From Lunularia cruciata (taxonomy: Eukaryota; Streptophyta; Marchantiopsida; Lunulariales; Lunulariaceae), in assembly GCA_948567375.1 (NCBI GenBank), contig OX419756.1, positions 59,250,552-59,314,551 of the forward strand: a stretch of DNA of 64,000 bases. Direction: 5' to 3'. Shown here piece by piece: positions 34,242 to 47,900 of this stretch. The position numbers and the translations under genes are program-made. The stretch's first letter is position 1. Every line of letters starts with the position of its first letter. Below the pieces are notes generated by a model. The model worked only from the letters and a program-made list of their open reading frames with translations. It did no database searches and had not been told where the DNA came from.

Positions 34242-37200
34242 ATGAAACGCAAGCGCGCTGGAATAAAAGCTGAGGATCCCAACCTCGCTACGGCATCGAA
34301 TGGACCAGCTCCCTTGAGCAGCAACTGGCTGAAACTACAAGCAGTAGGTGTGCTGCCCTCTCATGTCTGTAAATTCTTGAACTTGTCCAGACATCAAGGT
34401 GTGTTAATTAGCCAGGGTTTCTCGTGCTCGTAGAGAATCGCATGATTCCCCTCCCTTGTCTGAAGTTGCTACACAGATCACCACATTAGGGCCTTAGAAT
34501 TTCTCAGTGGATGATCACCGTTTGGAGTATCTCAATGGGAAGGAATTCAATTGACGGACTGGATCGAGATTGCGAGCATGGAGTAAAGATAGAAATTTAC
34601 TTTCAATTACGCCTCTAGGAATGTAGTCACCTCTGAAATTATGAGCTCCTTCTCTCAGATACCTATCGCTTATGCAGCTCTATAATACTCGAGTTATTCG
34701 TGGAAATTGTCTGCGAGTTTACATCGTTCAACGGTCTGATGGTGATGAACCATTACTGATTCGGAGGCCATCAGTGTCATTGTAGGGAACAACTTTTTTC
34801 TTAAGTACTAGTTCATTTACAACCAAAGAAGCGTATGAAAGGTATGGTGCTTATCAGCCGCTCACCTGGTCAAACAGATGTCTTCTCTGACTGTTTGGTT
34901 CTATAACACAAAAGCTAAGAAAGGGGAATAGAAATGTAATTGATGTGAGAAGTGTAAGATGGATAATTGTGCATCTTGGATCGTCCCACATGGAGGAAAC
35001 CAAAAACGATACGTATCTTATTTCAGTAGAGATCTTTGACCCGAGACCACCAATAATCAGTACGAATTTAGCACCTCTTCAGGCTTCTGCAGCTGTTGAT
35101 CATGTCCTGTGCTCATATGTTTTTCTCTTTTGTTCCCTTCTTTACTCCTTTGAGGTGACAAGGCTGGTTTGATCATCCCTCTGTATTCTCCTCGGCACAG
35201 TAGTTCAGATTTTCTCGACTTAGGGTTGCTTATAAGTCTACACATCGACATATTCTAGCTACTTAGACGTTGCTCATTCTTGTCCACTATTAAATAAGTG
35301 CGATTGATTCAGATTTCAATCGCACTTATATCGAGCACAAGCATGTACGTCCGCTTGTGATGCTCGATTGATAAACCTTCATCTGCGCTATGAATAGCTA
35401 TGATTCAGATTTAGGAGTTTTGTGTTGACTTATCTTGAATACTCTGAAGTTAGGAACTTGGCAGATACTTTGTGCATTAGCGTTCGACTTTTGTCATAGG
35501 TCTGAAATCACGAATGGACATTTATTTTGAAGGTCTTGGGACAGCAGGTCAAGTACAGGAAAAAGAGCCAAAAAATAGAAGTAGCAACTTCAACCACACC
35601 TGCAGGTAATCAGGTAGTTTCCAATTCAACGCTTGCTTCTCACTTTACCAGGTTATGTACATGAGAGACGCCATTGACCTGGGTTTTCATACTTATCAGA
35701 GGGTGACATCAAAGAAAGAGATGGCACGATATCCAGTTTGCTTCCTACCAGTTCAGACTCGAGGTACGGTGCACTTTCCTCAGACTCAAAACCTTGCTCT
35801 TTTTGTTTTTGCACTTGATCAACAGCAGGAATACACCAACCGCCTTGTCTCATTTGGTTTCCCAGTGCGACAAAGATTTTGGCCTTGGATTGCGAAATGG
35901 TTGGAGTTGGGCCAGAGGGCAAGAGAAGTTCGCTGGCAAGAGTTACTGTTGTAAGTTCACACTTTCTGTTGTTCAGAGTACCTGCACGTAATGAGTAGCC
36001 CATTGTAGTATTCTGTGGATGATGTGCAGTTTCTGAATTTGCCTGATTCACAAAATATAGGTATTCTCTCTAAGCTAACACCACGTCAAAGCACCGGAAA
36101 TCTGAATGTGATTACTGGTGTGTTGGGGATCAATAAATGAAGAAGCAAACTTTTGTTTTTGGTTTTATAGTGCTAGCTATCAGTGCAGCTATCTTTCTTG
36201 TTTTTAGAAAGAGAAATACAAAGAAGAGCCTTCAAGTGAAGTAAGGTGTAAGGTTGACACACATTTGAAACTATGTCCGTGAGAGCTAGTTCGAGACAAC
36301 TCCATGACGCTCGCCGTGTCATTAAAGCTTGAGTCTGCTGGAGCTTACTCTCTTTACTTGTTCTCTTCTATCTAGGTGAACGTTCTCGGAAATGTTGTCT
36401 ATGACAAGCATGTACGTCCACCTGAGTACGTCACAGATTTTAGAACGCAAGTCAGTGGAGTACGTGCTCGTGATCTGAGGAAAGGTAGTTATACTTTACC
36501 TGGTTCCTGAAGGATTTCCTGTGTCAGCTTGTTTTGTGCTACTTAGCGTATCGTCCCAGAGAAGTCATGGTTTCATGGTATGTCGAATCGACATACTTTA
36601 CCGTGTTTAAGCATGTTAATGTCTAAGCACAGAATGCAGAGTTAAGTAAACGAAAGCTTCCAGTTCAAGTGCTTTGAGCTATATAATGAGATGCCACTCA
36701 CATGTGTAAGACTGTAACCGTGAGTGTATTCTATTGTTTACGTGTTCACACATGGAGCCGTTTTAGAAATTTTGTAGAGCTGGCCGTTTATGCTGTCTAT
36801 TCAGGGATATTTAGATGCTCTTATCTGCACATCTCTTGTACTGCTCGAGTTTGAAATCACTTGTCACTTGTCAAATCACTTTCAAATAAATGAGATTACA
36901 GTTATTTATGATATTGAAGATAACGAAAGAACTTGAGCTTTTGGTAGACCACCAAGCACAAAGCTGAAACATATGGTGTCTTTAGGACCCATTCTTCAAC
37001 CATATGATCCACAACTACCTTGTGTGGTTGATTTCAATACTTCTAACTTTGTGATTGGAGCCGTGTTGCAGCAAGAATTCCCCGATGGATTACATCCCAT
37101 TGCCTTCGTGTCTTGCCGCCTAAATATAGTTAGAAGGAATTACTTTGCTTGAGATCAAGAACAACTAGCAATGGTATATGCCACCAAGGTATGGAGGCAT

Positions 37201-38689
37201 TATCTCTTGGGGAAACAAGTAGCTAACGACAAATTACTAACAGAAGTTACGCGGCTCTTTCGTCCATCATATACCTCAAGGTGTTGAATGTTGATCTCGT
37301 TTCAGCTGAAGATTTCTGGACAGTACAGAAGGAGGTAGCAGAACTACTCAAAGGTCGAATTTTGGTTGGCCATGCACTGCACAATGATCTGAAGGTACGC
37401 TGATAGATATGACATGGGTTATATCGACTATTTCGTCTTGTTCTTTATGGATTGAAGTAACTATGCGCCTTCCGTCCCAATATATGGGTCTCACCTCTAT
37501 ATGAAAAGTTCTGCTCACGACAGTTTTGGTGAGTGCTCCAGGCTCTGCTTACGAGCCATCCACGTAAGGACACTAGGGATACCCAACTTTACAAGCCTCT
37601 TCGCAGGTAATTTTGTACTCTCAATATTGCATTTTATCATTTGGGACATACATGAGATTTAAATTAAACTACCGTAGGCTGGACGATCGACTGCAACGTT
37701 ACTGCATTAAAAACGCCTTACGTAATTTCGTACAGTTCGGTAGGGCGACCACAAGCTCTGAAGCATTTGGCTGATATCCATCTCGGGGCAAGTATACAAG
37801 CGCGAGAGCACGATTCGGTAAGCTTTCTGGTCTAGATTTGATGATGTTTCCGGTGTCCGATGATTATTCGGCCTCCGGTAACTTCGATTTTAAAAGATGG
37901 GTTCTTTCTTTTGGATTTGGGTTCCTTGCCTTCAACTATTGAAGCTTCTGCCGTTTCTGTTGTTCGTTGTGAACAACAGAAATGGCAGCATACAGGAAGA
38001 CTGTTTCTGTTTTAGTCTGTATATCAGTAAAGCGCATCAATTGGTATTAACATCCGCCGGCTGGTAGTAGGATTGATGAAGCTATGGTGAAGTGATGATA
38101 TGTTTCCAATCTACTAGTCAAGGTCTATTTGTGTTATGAGGGATCCTACCAAATTCATCGAGCGTATAGTTTTCTCTTTTAGCTTTTTTGCTTCTAGTTT
38201 CAATAATTAGAGCCCTTGCTACGGCCTGTGGCTCAGAAGAATCTCAAATATATTCCTTAAATTCATTCGTCGAGCATACAAAGATTCTTTCGCTTCTGAG
38301 GAGTAGCCACATGCCTTGAGCATGTGGCTACGCGAAACACGCGAAACACGTTTTGCTCTACATATTTAGTCAGGTGAACAATCTTTACCGAGTTTTAGCC
38401 ATAATTATAATTGCAGTCTCAGTTCTGAGGTGGTTTCTTGATTTGTCTTCAGGTTGAAGATGCTAGAGCGGCTCTTTGCTTGTACCAAAAGTTTAAGGAG
38501 GAATGGGAGAAAGGACTTAAGGTAAAGAGGATGGGAATTAGACCGCCGTCTGGCGAGGAGGAAGACCCGAAATTAAGGATTGCAAGTAGAAAAGCTGCTG
38601 CACCTGTACAGAAGGAAAAGGCGATAGCAAAGGCAGGAAGCAGAAAAGCTAGTTTTTTCAGCAAGAACGAGAAATCAAGATCGTCTTGA
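34242..38689 (+). CDS. REX4: RNA exonuclease 4 (DEDDh 3'-5' exonuclease)
   Basis: A 3'-5' RNA exonuclease of the REX4/ISG20 type; the yeast member acts in pre-rRNA processing in the nucleolus. Nine coding exons: 34242-34343, 35533-35605, 35700-35763, 35866-35950, 36376-36484, 37306-37394, 37542-37606, 37736-37817, 38453-38689. Total 906 nt, 301 residues plus stop, all phases consistent. Exo[11 protein letters not shown] gives D88 and E90; Exo[11 protein letters not shown] gives D172; ExoIII EHDSVEDARAA gives H221 and D226. All DEDDh residues are present. The N-terminus is basic (MKRKRAGIK) and the C-terminus is Lys/Arg-rich, likely nucleolar signals. I use the ATG at 34242. Exon 3 ([14 protein letters not shown]) was chosen because only it satisfies the phases. 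Introns 1, 5 and 8 carry hairpins and a transposon fragment. Confidence 0.92.
35294..35368. repeat. Two adjacent hairpins in REX4 intron 1
   Basis: First: arms 35294-35307 (ATAAGTGCGATTGA) and 35316-35329, exact, 8-nt loop. Second: arms 35330-35342 and 35353-35368, complementary except for a 3-nt bulge. Each could fold in RNA or as a DNA cruciform. Function unknown. Confidence 0.8.
36960..37230 (+). mobile_element. Gypsy RNase H fragment in REX4 intron 5
   Basis: The sense strand reads [20 protein letters not shown], then [15 protein letters not shown], then [16 protein letters not shown], a Ty3/gypsy RNase H. It matches the right-end chromovirus at about 59880-60080 (minus strand) almost base for base (for example CTACCTTGTGTGGTTGATTT). 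It is a short piece, in the same orientation as REX4, inside an 821-bp intron. Confidence 0.85.
37948..37988. repeat. 18-bp inverted repeat, 5-nt loop, REX4 intron 8
   Basis: Arms 37948-37965 (CTGCCGTTTCTGTTGTTC) and 37971-37988 pair over 18 positions with one mismatch that would be a G-U wobble in RNA. Confidence 0.85.
38303..38331. repeat. 12-bp perfect inverted repeat, 5-nt loop, REX4 intron 8
   Basis: Arms 38303-38314 (GTAGCCACATGC) and 38320-38331 are exact reverse complements. A short direct repeat CGCGAAACA follows at once. Confidence 0.85.
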
Positions 38690-41600
38690 TGACCTGGCCA
38701 AGATAATGTACTTGTCATTTTGAAGATTTTCGAATTACAGTCTTTTACGCATCAGCGTAGCATGCTCCCATTTCCTATTACGGTTTTTCTATGACTGAGT
38801 GTTTCCAGTGCCGTCTTCCTGTCCTTTCTATTTGCTTGTAAGGTTCTTACAGTAAGATGTATCAGGAAATGCCACGTCGAGTGCCCACGTTGGCAAGAAA
38901 TCCGTATGTGGAACTGCGGATGCTTTGTATAAAGTAGCAACAGTGCTTACCTTCTTCGTAAAGGTCACATGTGGACCAAAACAGTGGAACAGAACCTCGA
39001 GAAACAGGGAGCGATGTGGTCCTAGATTCCCTTGGCTCAGAGATTCTTGACAAGTGACTCTACCAGCGGTCCAAGCTGTGCAGGGCAGGGTTCTAGGCTT
39101 TATGCTTCGACAAAGTGATTTGGTCTATGCACAGTACTTTATGCTAACAATCTGACGCAGCATTCCTTGATCATCTCTAGAGCGGTGTGACCCCAAATTA
39201 ATGTACTGTAATAGACAAGTACATACCACCGTAAGTCAAACCTGATACTGGGCACGCAGTATAAGATGATTATCGTGTATCTCGTATTTCCATCAAGTTT
39301 CATCCTTTCGTATTGAGTAACTAAGAGTTAGCTTTACATACGACGAGAATAGCAAAAAGGACGAGACGAGAGTACCCGTACAGTAGTCCTAGCTTGGCGG
39401 TACATTCTCTAGGCTCAATATTATGAAAAGAGGACGCATATGCCCGAAGTCGGGAATGTCGTTCAGGTGCAGCTGAGAGGTGCTTTTCAGTACTTCGTGC
39501 TCTCTGCAGGTTCTGCTCACAGCCCGTTTTTGTGTTAACAACCACATACTGTTCGGGCACCTGTTTCTCACCTGACACCCAGGTAAAGAAAACCGTACTT
39601 GCGGTGGATTTGACAAATTCCAAGTCCTCACTGTCAGTTTGGTGCCATTTGAGTTGGCCCGGTTAACCGAACTAATACACCCGGGTTAACCCAAACTATG
39701 GTGAACCTGTAAACTGTAAGTACGTGTAAACAAGGAATTCCATGGCTGTGTTGAATCGTTACTGAATACTGATGTATTCGGTTTGTTACTTTCATCCATC
39801 CTTGCGGAACACGGTGTCAGTGATAGACCAGCGATAGTCGAGGAGAGGAAAGCTCAGGTTGTGGTAAGTACACGCTCTTGTAACTGTCTGTTACTTTCAA
39901 AGATAGCCGTGATGAAGAATGCCGTCATGTTGATAACGAGGACTGCAGCTTTGAAAGGCTGGAGACAGGACCAACTCTGCTGACAGCAACACTCCACTCA
40001 ACGGCGTACGACATTCAGAAACGACAGTTTCATCCCAAGGTGGCGGCATCACCTTCTCAAACTCTGCGAAAGCTTATTATTCATTCCTAGGACTCCGCTT
40101 CCTTTGAAGCAAAACCACTTTAACCTTAACCACTTTAACCACTCCTTGGTAATGAGGGTATGTTGAGTTTCTTGGTTTAGGATTCCTTGCTGAATAAGAA
40201 CTTTGCAAAGAGGTGAAAGAATTTGTTACCTCAGTTGCAAAACTGTACATAAATACTCTCTAAATGTATAGTGTCGATGGACTCAAGGAGTTGAAATGCA
40301 GTACAAGAGGGGGACATCTAAATGCGGAGATTCGAAGTCTCAGTCCTGACTAAGTACACCCATGCAAAAATCTTCGTAATCTACAGAAGCGATTCTAGTC
40401 CGGAGGCAGTTAAGTTCCTCGAAAATGCAGAAAGGGAGCAAATGGTGGTTGATTGCGCCAAGGCCATCATGTTCATATATCGACTTTTGACTGGCCTGTC
40501 TATAGTGGGGGTGGGGGAGTTGGTAATGGGTCTTGAGAATAACTCGATAGAAGAATACGCGTGGCTCTTCAGAATAATAACGCAAAGAAATCCATTGCAG
40601 TCGGTCTGTTTCCCTATCCTCGAATAAATTGATCTCCAGCACCCCAGCATCTACTAGCAATACGTCAAACTTTCATGCCCTCTTTAAAGTTCCAGCATTT
40701 TCATCCATTTTCTCATCGGTTTCTAGACTAGCACTTGTCAGGATGTGTAGAGGTATACAATATATTTCACAATATTTTCCTTTTTGGTCGGTCGTGGAGG
40801 TCGTTCCTTTTCCACCGACTCTAACTTTCGACCGCCTGGCCTGATCACCAAAAGAATCTCCAAACTCACTCCAGAAGGAGTGTTTGGCATTATCTTGCCT
40901 GAACTTGGTTAGTGCTGCAACAACACCCAATTGCATGCAAGTCTTATCGAAGTGGGCTTGTTTTACCAGATGGTTGAAGATCCATGAGGGCCAAAGGCAA
41001 AAGAGACGCGAATCTGATGGCGCCGAACGCAAGATTAGAAAATACATCACTTCACTTTAATCCCCAGAGAAGAACTCTTCTCAAGTTCTGTTACTACTAA
41101 GAAGGACCGGAAATAGTAACTTTCACATAGGTGTTTTCTGGAGGTGAACTCAGCGCTACTTCTCTTTTGGCATAAAAGACGAATAAACAAAGTGAAACCG
41201 TATCGAGAGACCATCATAAGAATGAATTAATGATTGTCACCAAAAACAAAATGTGCAATTGAGAAAGGCATGTTCAACCATCGTGACACGGCTGTACTGA
41301 ACTAGAGGAGACCTTACACCTTGCGGTACTTCCAAATTGATAACTAACTAAGTAACAAGCTAACTAGCTGCGAAGAGTTGAAATTTCAAGCATCACACTA
41401 CATTACGAAATATAATTCAACAGTACCGTAAAGTTCGCAGGTCCATCTTAAAAACAACCATATAGTATAGACTCCAGTGCTGTTTCTTTCTCACTATAAG
41501 TTTATGTAGTGGAAGTGACCAGTCATCTAATTTACAATACATGTATGCTTGTCTCGATGACGGTAGGATCTTCTACTTAGTTTAATCGATGTGAGATTGT

Positions 41601-44600
41601 CCTGCAACCAACGGTATGTACAATACAAGGGTCTCTTCACAATCTGAAGCAAACTCGAGACATCAGGCCAAATTCAAGGGATGTATCTATAGTGACCTTA
41701 AGCGACCTTTCTGCCCCTCATATTTTGATTCTAAACTGGCCCACATGTGGAATCAAAACCACGTTTACTCAGATGAAAGTTTTCAGCAAACAAAAGCAGA
41801 GTCAGCGCAGTTTTCCACGGGGTATGGCAACTTGAGGACACTTTGAGAGGGTTTGGTCGCATTAGAAGCAATCTCAAGTTTATCCTTTTCTTTTCAGATA
41901 AAATATTTCCCGTTTCAGTTAAGAAGAAAGAGTACCTCAGCTCCCATCAGCTTTAACAAACGCAATCTGAATTGTTATACTAGTATTTAGCAATTGCCAA
42001 GGAATTTTTTGCCACATTTAAGTCGGTGGAGAACTCCAAATTAGTCTGCTATGACTCGAATATCCAGATTCACGCTGGAAACGTGCAACCACTCGATAAT
42101 TGCAAGCGAAGAAGCTAGAAAACTTGTTATAGTTGTGGAGAACTTGGATAAGTTTTTCTAAATTGGTAACTACCAGAAACATGTCCACTGCAAAATAATT
42201 CTTCTAATTTCGTTATTTTTTCTTTTATACTATGTCTAGGAAATTATAAACTTTAATAGAAAATCTCGTCATTGTCGTCTAGCTTTCACTCTATTGTAAA
42301 ATTGAGAAATATATATAGATATGTGATCTCCATGCCATGGGCTTTTAACAGATATAATTTACTTTGATTATGAGTTATTATTCCGTATAGAAAATTTGCA
42401 GAAATATACGTTCCTGACGATCACATCCTCATGAAGCAGTCAAGATTAAATATTTGTAAATGTAAATATAAAGAATAATAATACACTCAGAGTTGACTGG
42501 AAGCATACGCAGCCCGTAAGTAGAAGAGGAGTGAGTAGTCATACATTTCTTATCTTTGTCGTCCACGTCAGCAAACACAATCCACGCCAACATCCCTGCC
42601 CGTATGCAGGGGAAGGGGGAACCAATCCGCCGTTCTTACCGACCACGTTAATCCGAGACAGGAGTCACACGCAGTTGGTGGTTACGGTTACTGTAGTTGG
42701 TGACTCTTGGGGGTAAACACCAGCTGAGCTAACGCCTACGGTAATATATCCGTTGGAACGATCGAAATGACCAAAGGACCGTTATTCACGCGGAAAGCGA
42801 GACGATGAATCAATCCTACCGGATGGGGCCGGTCATGGTCCCTCCAACGGGTGGGAAGTGGAGCACCGCGATTCTACCGTTTAGCTTCTGTGCCTAAATT
42901 AGAGGCAGTTTTGTGCATGTTCAGCGGTTTCTCACCATGAGATTCTGCTCCATCTCACATCATTTGCGGAAGATTCTTTCGCTTGATTCTCTCCTAACAG
43001 AGAAGGCGACCGCGTGTGATTCTTCCGCGTTCTCTGCTAACCACGTTGTATGTTTCTTCCCCGTTTATATTTGGACGCGATCTCTTATGGGGATGTCACT
43101 TAATTTCCTTTCAATGTAGGGACTATTCTAAACAATTTTAGAAACAGTAAGTCTACCACAGTTCAAGAGACCAAATCTCAATTGACGAAATGGACAACAG
43201 TCAACTCATGATTTGGGACACCTGTCAAATAACTGTCTCTCAAATGTTCATGATCTACAAACGTGAAATGAGACACGGGAGTTAAAATTCGAACTTAATC
43301 CTGGAAATGAACCTCTAAGATTCACATTAGCAAGGGTATGGTAGCTATTGGTAATTGGAGCTCAAGTTACTCATATTTAGCAAGGGGACTCTCTTGTATT
43401 CTTGTATTCTCTTGTACAATACACACTACCCAAGGAAACCTGGTCATTTTAAGTTCTACGACAAGACGAATTGCCCTGTACTTCAAGCATGCACAGGTGA
43501 TTATTATTCATGAAGTCATCGAGTTACTTTTTACACAAATCCCTTCCGCTGTCTACTCATGAGTAAAGGTATAATCTCCATTCCATGCCAGTCCATGACA
43601 CTATCAAGGGGTAAAAACATTCACGACGATAATACGGCCTCGTGATCACCATTGCGTTAAACAAGTTGAGATGTTCTACTGCCACAGGCGGGAATTAGTA
43701 TCATCTAGGGAATCAGAATCAGGCAATCTGACCGACGGGTGCGATTTCGGTGGAAGGGCAATGAGACGGGGGAGGGGATACAGTAGAGAGGAATGCAGGG
43801 CGCATTATACTGAAGCGTACTCTTTCTGGAGCTGCATAGCCTCTTTCTTCTTTACTCTGCCGTGCCTGCGAGCATTGATGCAGTATTGATTGGATTTTGT
43901 CAATCGATCGTCGTCGTCGTCGTCGTCTTTGGTGTGAGAAGGCGAGGGCGAGGGCGGTCGGGAACTACTACATTACTGTTGGTAGTATTAGTACTTGTAG
44001 GAATTCAATGGTAGGGCCGGCCCGTCTAGCACTCTCCACTCTATTGATCTTCTCTGTGCGTATTCTGTAGCAGCTTTTGTTTGGGACTCCGATTTTACGT
44101 GTGGTAAAGGCACGAAGGAAGATCAACAGGAAAAGACGAGGGGAAGAGGAGGAGAAAGAATTTGGAAGGCAGTCACATGACGACGACAATGCTGCACCCG
44201 TCCTCTTTCACTGCGGAGCCGGCATTATATCATCGAGAGGTGAGTGGGCAAACGGCCTCTCTGAGCTTGATAAGGAAGGGTTAAGGATTGGTTGTGGAAC
44301 TCAATTTTCAACTCTGAATGTATATTTTGACAACGAGACTGCCCAGAGAGCAACTTGCTAGGCGATACGGCTTGAATCGGTATCATATACAAGGAAGAGT
44401 TGCTGGCAACAGCACTCGGCTTGAATCACAACCACTTTAGAAGAAGAAAGGCTGCGAACTCGGTGCGCTAGCTAGGAAACTCGATCTTCATATCAGCTTC
44501 TTCCCGAATTGTGATCAGCTGTGAATCTGGCCATTCAAAGTGTACGTGAATTGCCCGATTGAGCTTCAATGTTAACCAGGATAGATAGGAAGTCTCGCGA

Positions 44601-44918
44601 TCTTCACTGAATGTATTCGGAGACTAAACAGCTGAGTCTGGACACTGTGAGAGCGAGAGCGTGTCCTTCCACACCTGTCGCTGACAGGACATCTCCGTGG
44701 ACCGATCACTGGGATGTGCAGTCTGAATGGCGGATTTCGAGTTCTGTGGCGATTTGCAAAAATTGTCTAAAGTTTCATGAACTCGAGTGGATTATCGAGC
44801 GCGGAGTTCTTCTCTTTTAGCATGAATTACCGTGGAAAGTCTGTTTCCAGAATATGCGTGAATGTTTGTCAGCACTTTTTCTGAGAACAACTTCTCGTTG
44901 TTACATTTTTCGCAGAGA
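38690..44918. other. Long spacer between REX4 and the coiled-coil gene
   Basis: About 6.2 kb. Several 60-125-codon open frames exist (40322-40627 +, 40673-41050 -, 41616-41846 +, 43671-43889 +, 44077-44361 +), but none resembles a known domain or has convincing splice partners. A (TCG)n run lies at about 43908-43928. The last few hundred bases likely include the promoter and a 5'-leader intron of the next gene (TTTTTCGCAG acceptor just before its ATG). Nothing else is recognised. Confidence 0.45.
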
Positions 44919-47900
44919 ATGGCTGGAGTAACGCCTGAAGATGTTGATAGATCAGAACAAGGCATTAGCTTCTGGAGCGTTTTGGCTCAAAAGGCTAAAG
45001 CGGTTCTTCTCGAGGATGATGTATCCCACGATTCGGAATCTGTACCTTTGAAGAAACCCGATGCTCAGGCAAAAGAGCAGGTTAACCGTTGTTCTCATAT
45101 GTTTCTGACATTTTATGAATCAAGTGTTGGAGTATCTTTTAGAGCTGAACGTACTAGAGATATGTAGGACAGGACCGATTAAAGGTGATCAACTTGATTC
45201 CCCAGAATTGTTAAATTAGCTGATTCCCAGATCCGTTGTGGCCGGCGGAGTCGTAGTTTTATTCACCCGGAATTTATTGTTCTTTAATGTTTCATTGATT
45301 GACAATTTCCGTATGTTGGACAATGACACGCAGGTCCCAGTTTTGAAGCAAACACCACGACCAGTTAAAACAAACATGGGAAGGCCGCTTCAGAAGAGTT
45401 TGGACGCAATTGCTTCTTCGCTTTCCTTGCTTGGTGATACACTTGGCACAGCTATTGAGGTATTAACGCAAATCCTCATAGTTCTTTGTAAGAACCTTGT
45501 TGTTAGTGACGCCCAAATCGCTATTTCTGTTCAAAAACAACACCTTCACTCGTTTGTGCTTGCATGGAAACGAATTACGATATAGCGTCGCTCGCTCGAC
45601 TAACTCAATGTTGAAGTCCTTCAGAATTTCAAATCTTCAATCACTTTACCGTCCACCATGAAAGGTGTTCGTTTAGCTGGATGATCCTGAAAGTCTTATC
45701 ACACTTTTGCTTCTCGAGCGGTGACAAAGCAATTCAGAAGAAAAATAGATGAGATGGATGATGTTAGGTCCTGGATGTTTCACCTACCCTCGGAGGCCAC
45801 GCTCAGTAATAGTGTGTAAGACCGAACAGCATCAACTGAGAAGCGAGAAGTTTCCCTCTAACCATGAATAGCGTAAATGCAGGGGAAACGGATTTCAAAC
45901 CAACAAGACAGAGCTCTCTGCAGCCTTTGCCCTTACTTCGGTTTTCAGGATGGTTACTAACAGGGCGTTTCATGGTAGGCAATTTGGGTTGCGAACAACT
46001 CTCTGGTGATAGGTATAAGCAGACTCTAGCCCGGAATACTCTGAGAACCCATTTCCATGGGTTGATACATCCCTCCTTTTAACGGTTCCAAAGTTGATTC
46101 CCCCGACCACAGCACACCAGCACAAATCGGTTAGAAGCTATATATATATGTTTGTTTGTTTAGCGTCTCAGGACTCAAGCGTCCATAGCGCTTGTTGCGA
46201 TATACTTTATATCCTGTCCTATTTCTCTTCGCTCTCGTTCCCCTTTACACTTCGACAGGTTTTTGCAACGACACCATCCACTAGCTCTTGCATTGTTCCA
46301 CTCCTCCATTCCCCAGCTAATTCCCTCCCTATTACTTTTCCTTTGCTCTTTGCCTGATTCCTGGGTTCGACCTCGCGTCTACAGTGTTCCTACCCGACTC
46401 CAGCCCACGTCTTCTATTTTTATCGTTCACGCACTGCTTACTGGCGGTCGTTTACATAACGTTTCATATTTCTCGCAGTCGTTTGCATAGAGTTCTCAAT
46501 TTCGCGTTTATTTACTAGTCTGTTAGCCAGATGTTATTCTCAATTTGTTCCAATTATGCTTCAAGTTAAATTCAATGCATTCTACCTTATGGATTTCTCA
46601 CTATTCTAGTATTGTGAATCATGTACAGATTTCTCACTATTCTAGTATTGTGAATCATGTACATCTTGATTAACGATCATTTGCACTTCATGACTTCTAG
46701 ATAACCAGTTCCCATACGGCTTCCGCTCTTATATACGTATATATATGTACACCATATGGCTTCCGCTCTTATATACCTATATATATGTACACGTAATAGT
46801 TCTCTTCAAGAACTCAACGATTTTGCCTAGAACACGATTGCCTTACTTGAGATGTCTAATTTTTGTGACCAATTAGAAACCTGTTTGAAGCCCTTAACCT
46901 TCTTGCTTCGGGAACTGTGAGGTCAGGTTTCACAAGTGCCTGAAAATCTGCATTTGTGTAGAGCTGGCTCTAATATCCTTTAGGTTGTCGAGTGGTTATT
47001 GTAGGTTGTCTAGTAGCCAGATCTTTCGTCCTTGTCCCAAACGTTATGTGAAGCCTCTGTGTCTGGGTTTTCTGCATTTTCTTGACTTACTGACTTTTCT
47101 TGATTTGGTCGGTAGATCTCTTTACTTAGAACCTGGAATTTTTTTATGGGGCCGGAACCTTGGACGGACGTTGACATTCTCTTCTTCACGTCCATACAGG
47201 GCGTGGGGGCCTGTGGTCGGAGGGTTCTGCCATGCGCTGCTTTTAATGTAACTTCTCATACTTCATTTTGGGAATCAGTCCTATGTCTGTGATTTACATG
47301 TGAAAAACATATTAGTGTGTCTGCAGAAAACATCCCGCGTGATCCTCTTTTGTGGGTAATGGCGTAATCCAACTTCCAACCTCCACAAACAGCTATGTCC
47401 AAAACTCCTCTTGACCTTGAGCTTTGATATGAAAAGCTTTTTGCATTCATGGTTAGTCATCCATACTAAAATGGCGCCTAATTGGTGGTATAATTTTACC
47501 TCCTACAGCAGAGCTTCTCCTGCTCCATTAAGCTCTCACGTTGTTCCTATAATGTGTGATGGAAAGACCACATTTATTGTGGTAAGAGAATCTCAACGGT
47601 TTAGTGAGTTGTTTAGCGTTTGCAACTGGTTTGGTTACACTTTGCCAATTGTGTATGAGATCTGTCACTTTTCTTGTTATTTCCTTACGCATAATTGAGA
47701 ATCAACGTACGAACAACACTCAGACATACATTTCCCGTAACCTGTCTGTGAACGTACGTGCCATTTTGCATATTAGTATATTATTCCCCGACTTTGAGAA
47801 TGCTAGTTCCAAATTAGTCGTATGACCTGGACGTACCTCTGTGTCCACTAACGCTGTCTCTCGTTCGGAATGATGCCACAGGAAGGCCTGCACTTGATGG

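Noticed and set aside
35655-35954. 99-codon open frame on the + strand within REX4
   Set aside because: It is in the wrong phase; the REX4 exons at 35700-35763 and 35866-35950 explain this stretch.
35653-36051. 132-codon minus-strand frame
   Set aside because: Shadow of REX4 exons 3-4; it reads ExoI codons backwards.
40322-41050. Opposed 101- and 125-codon frames as possible genes
   Set aside because: No recognisable domain and no splice partners; length is within chance expectation for 6 kb of spacer.
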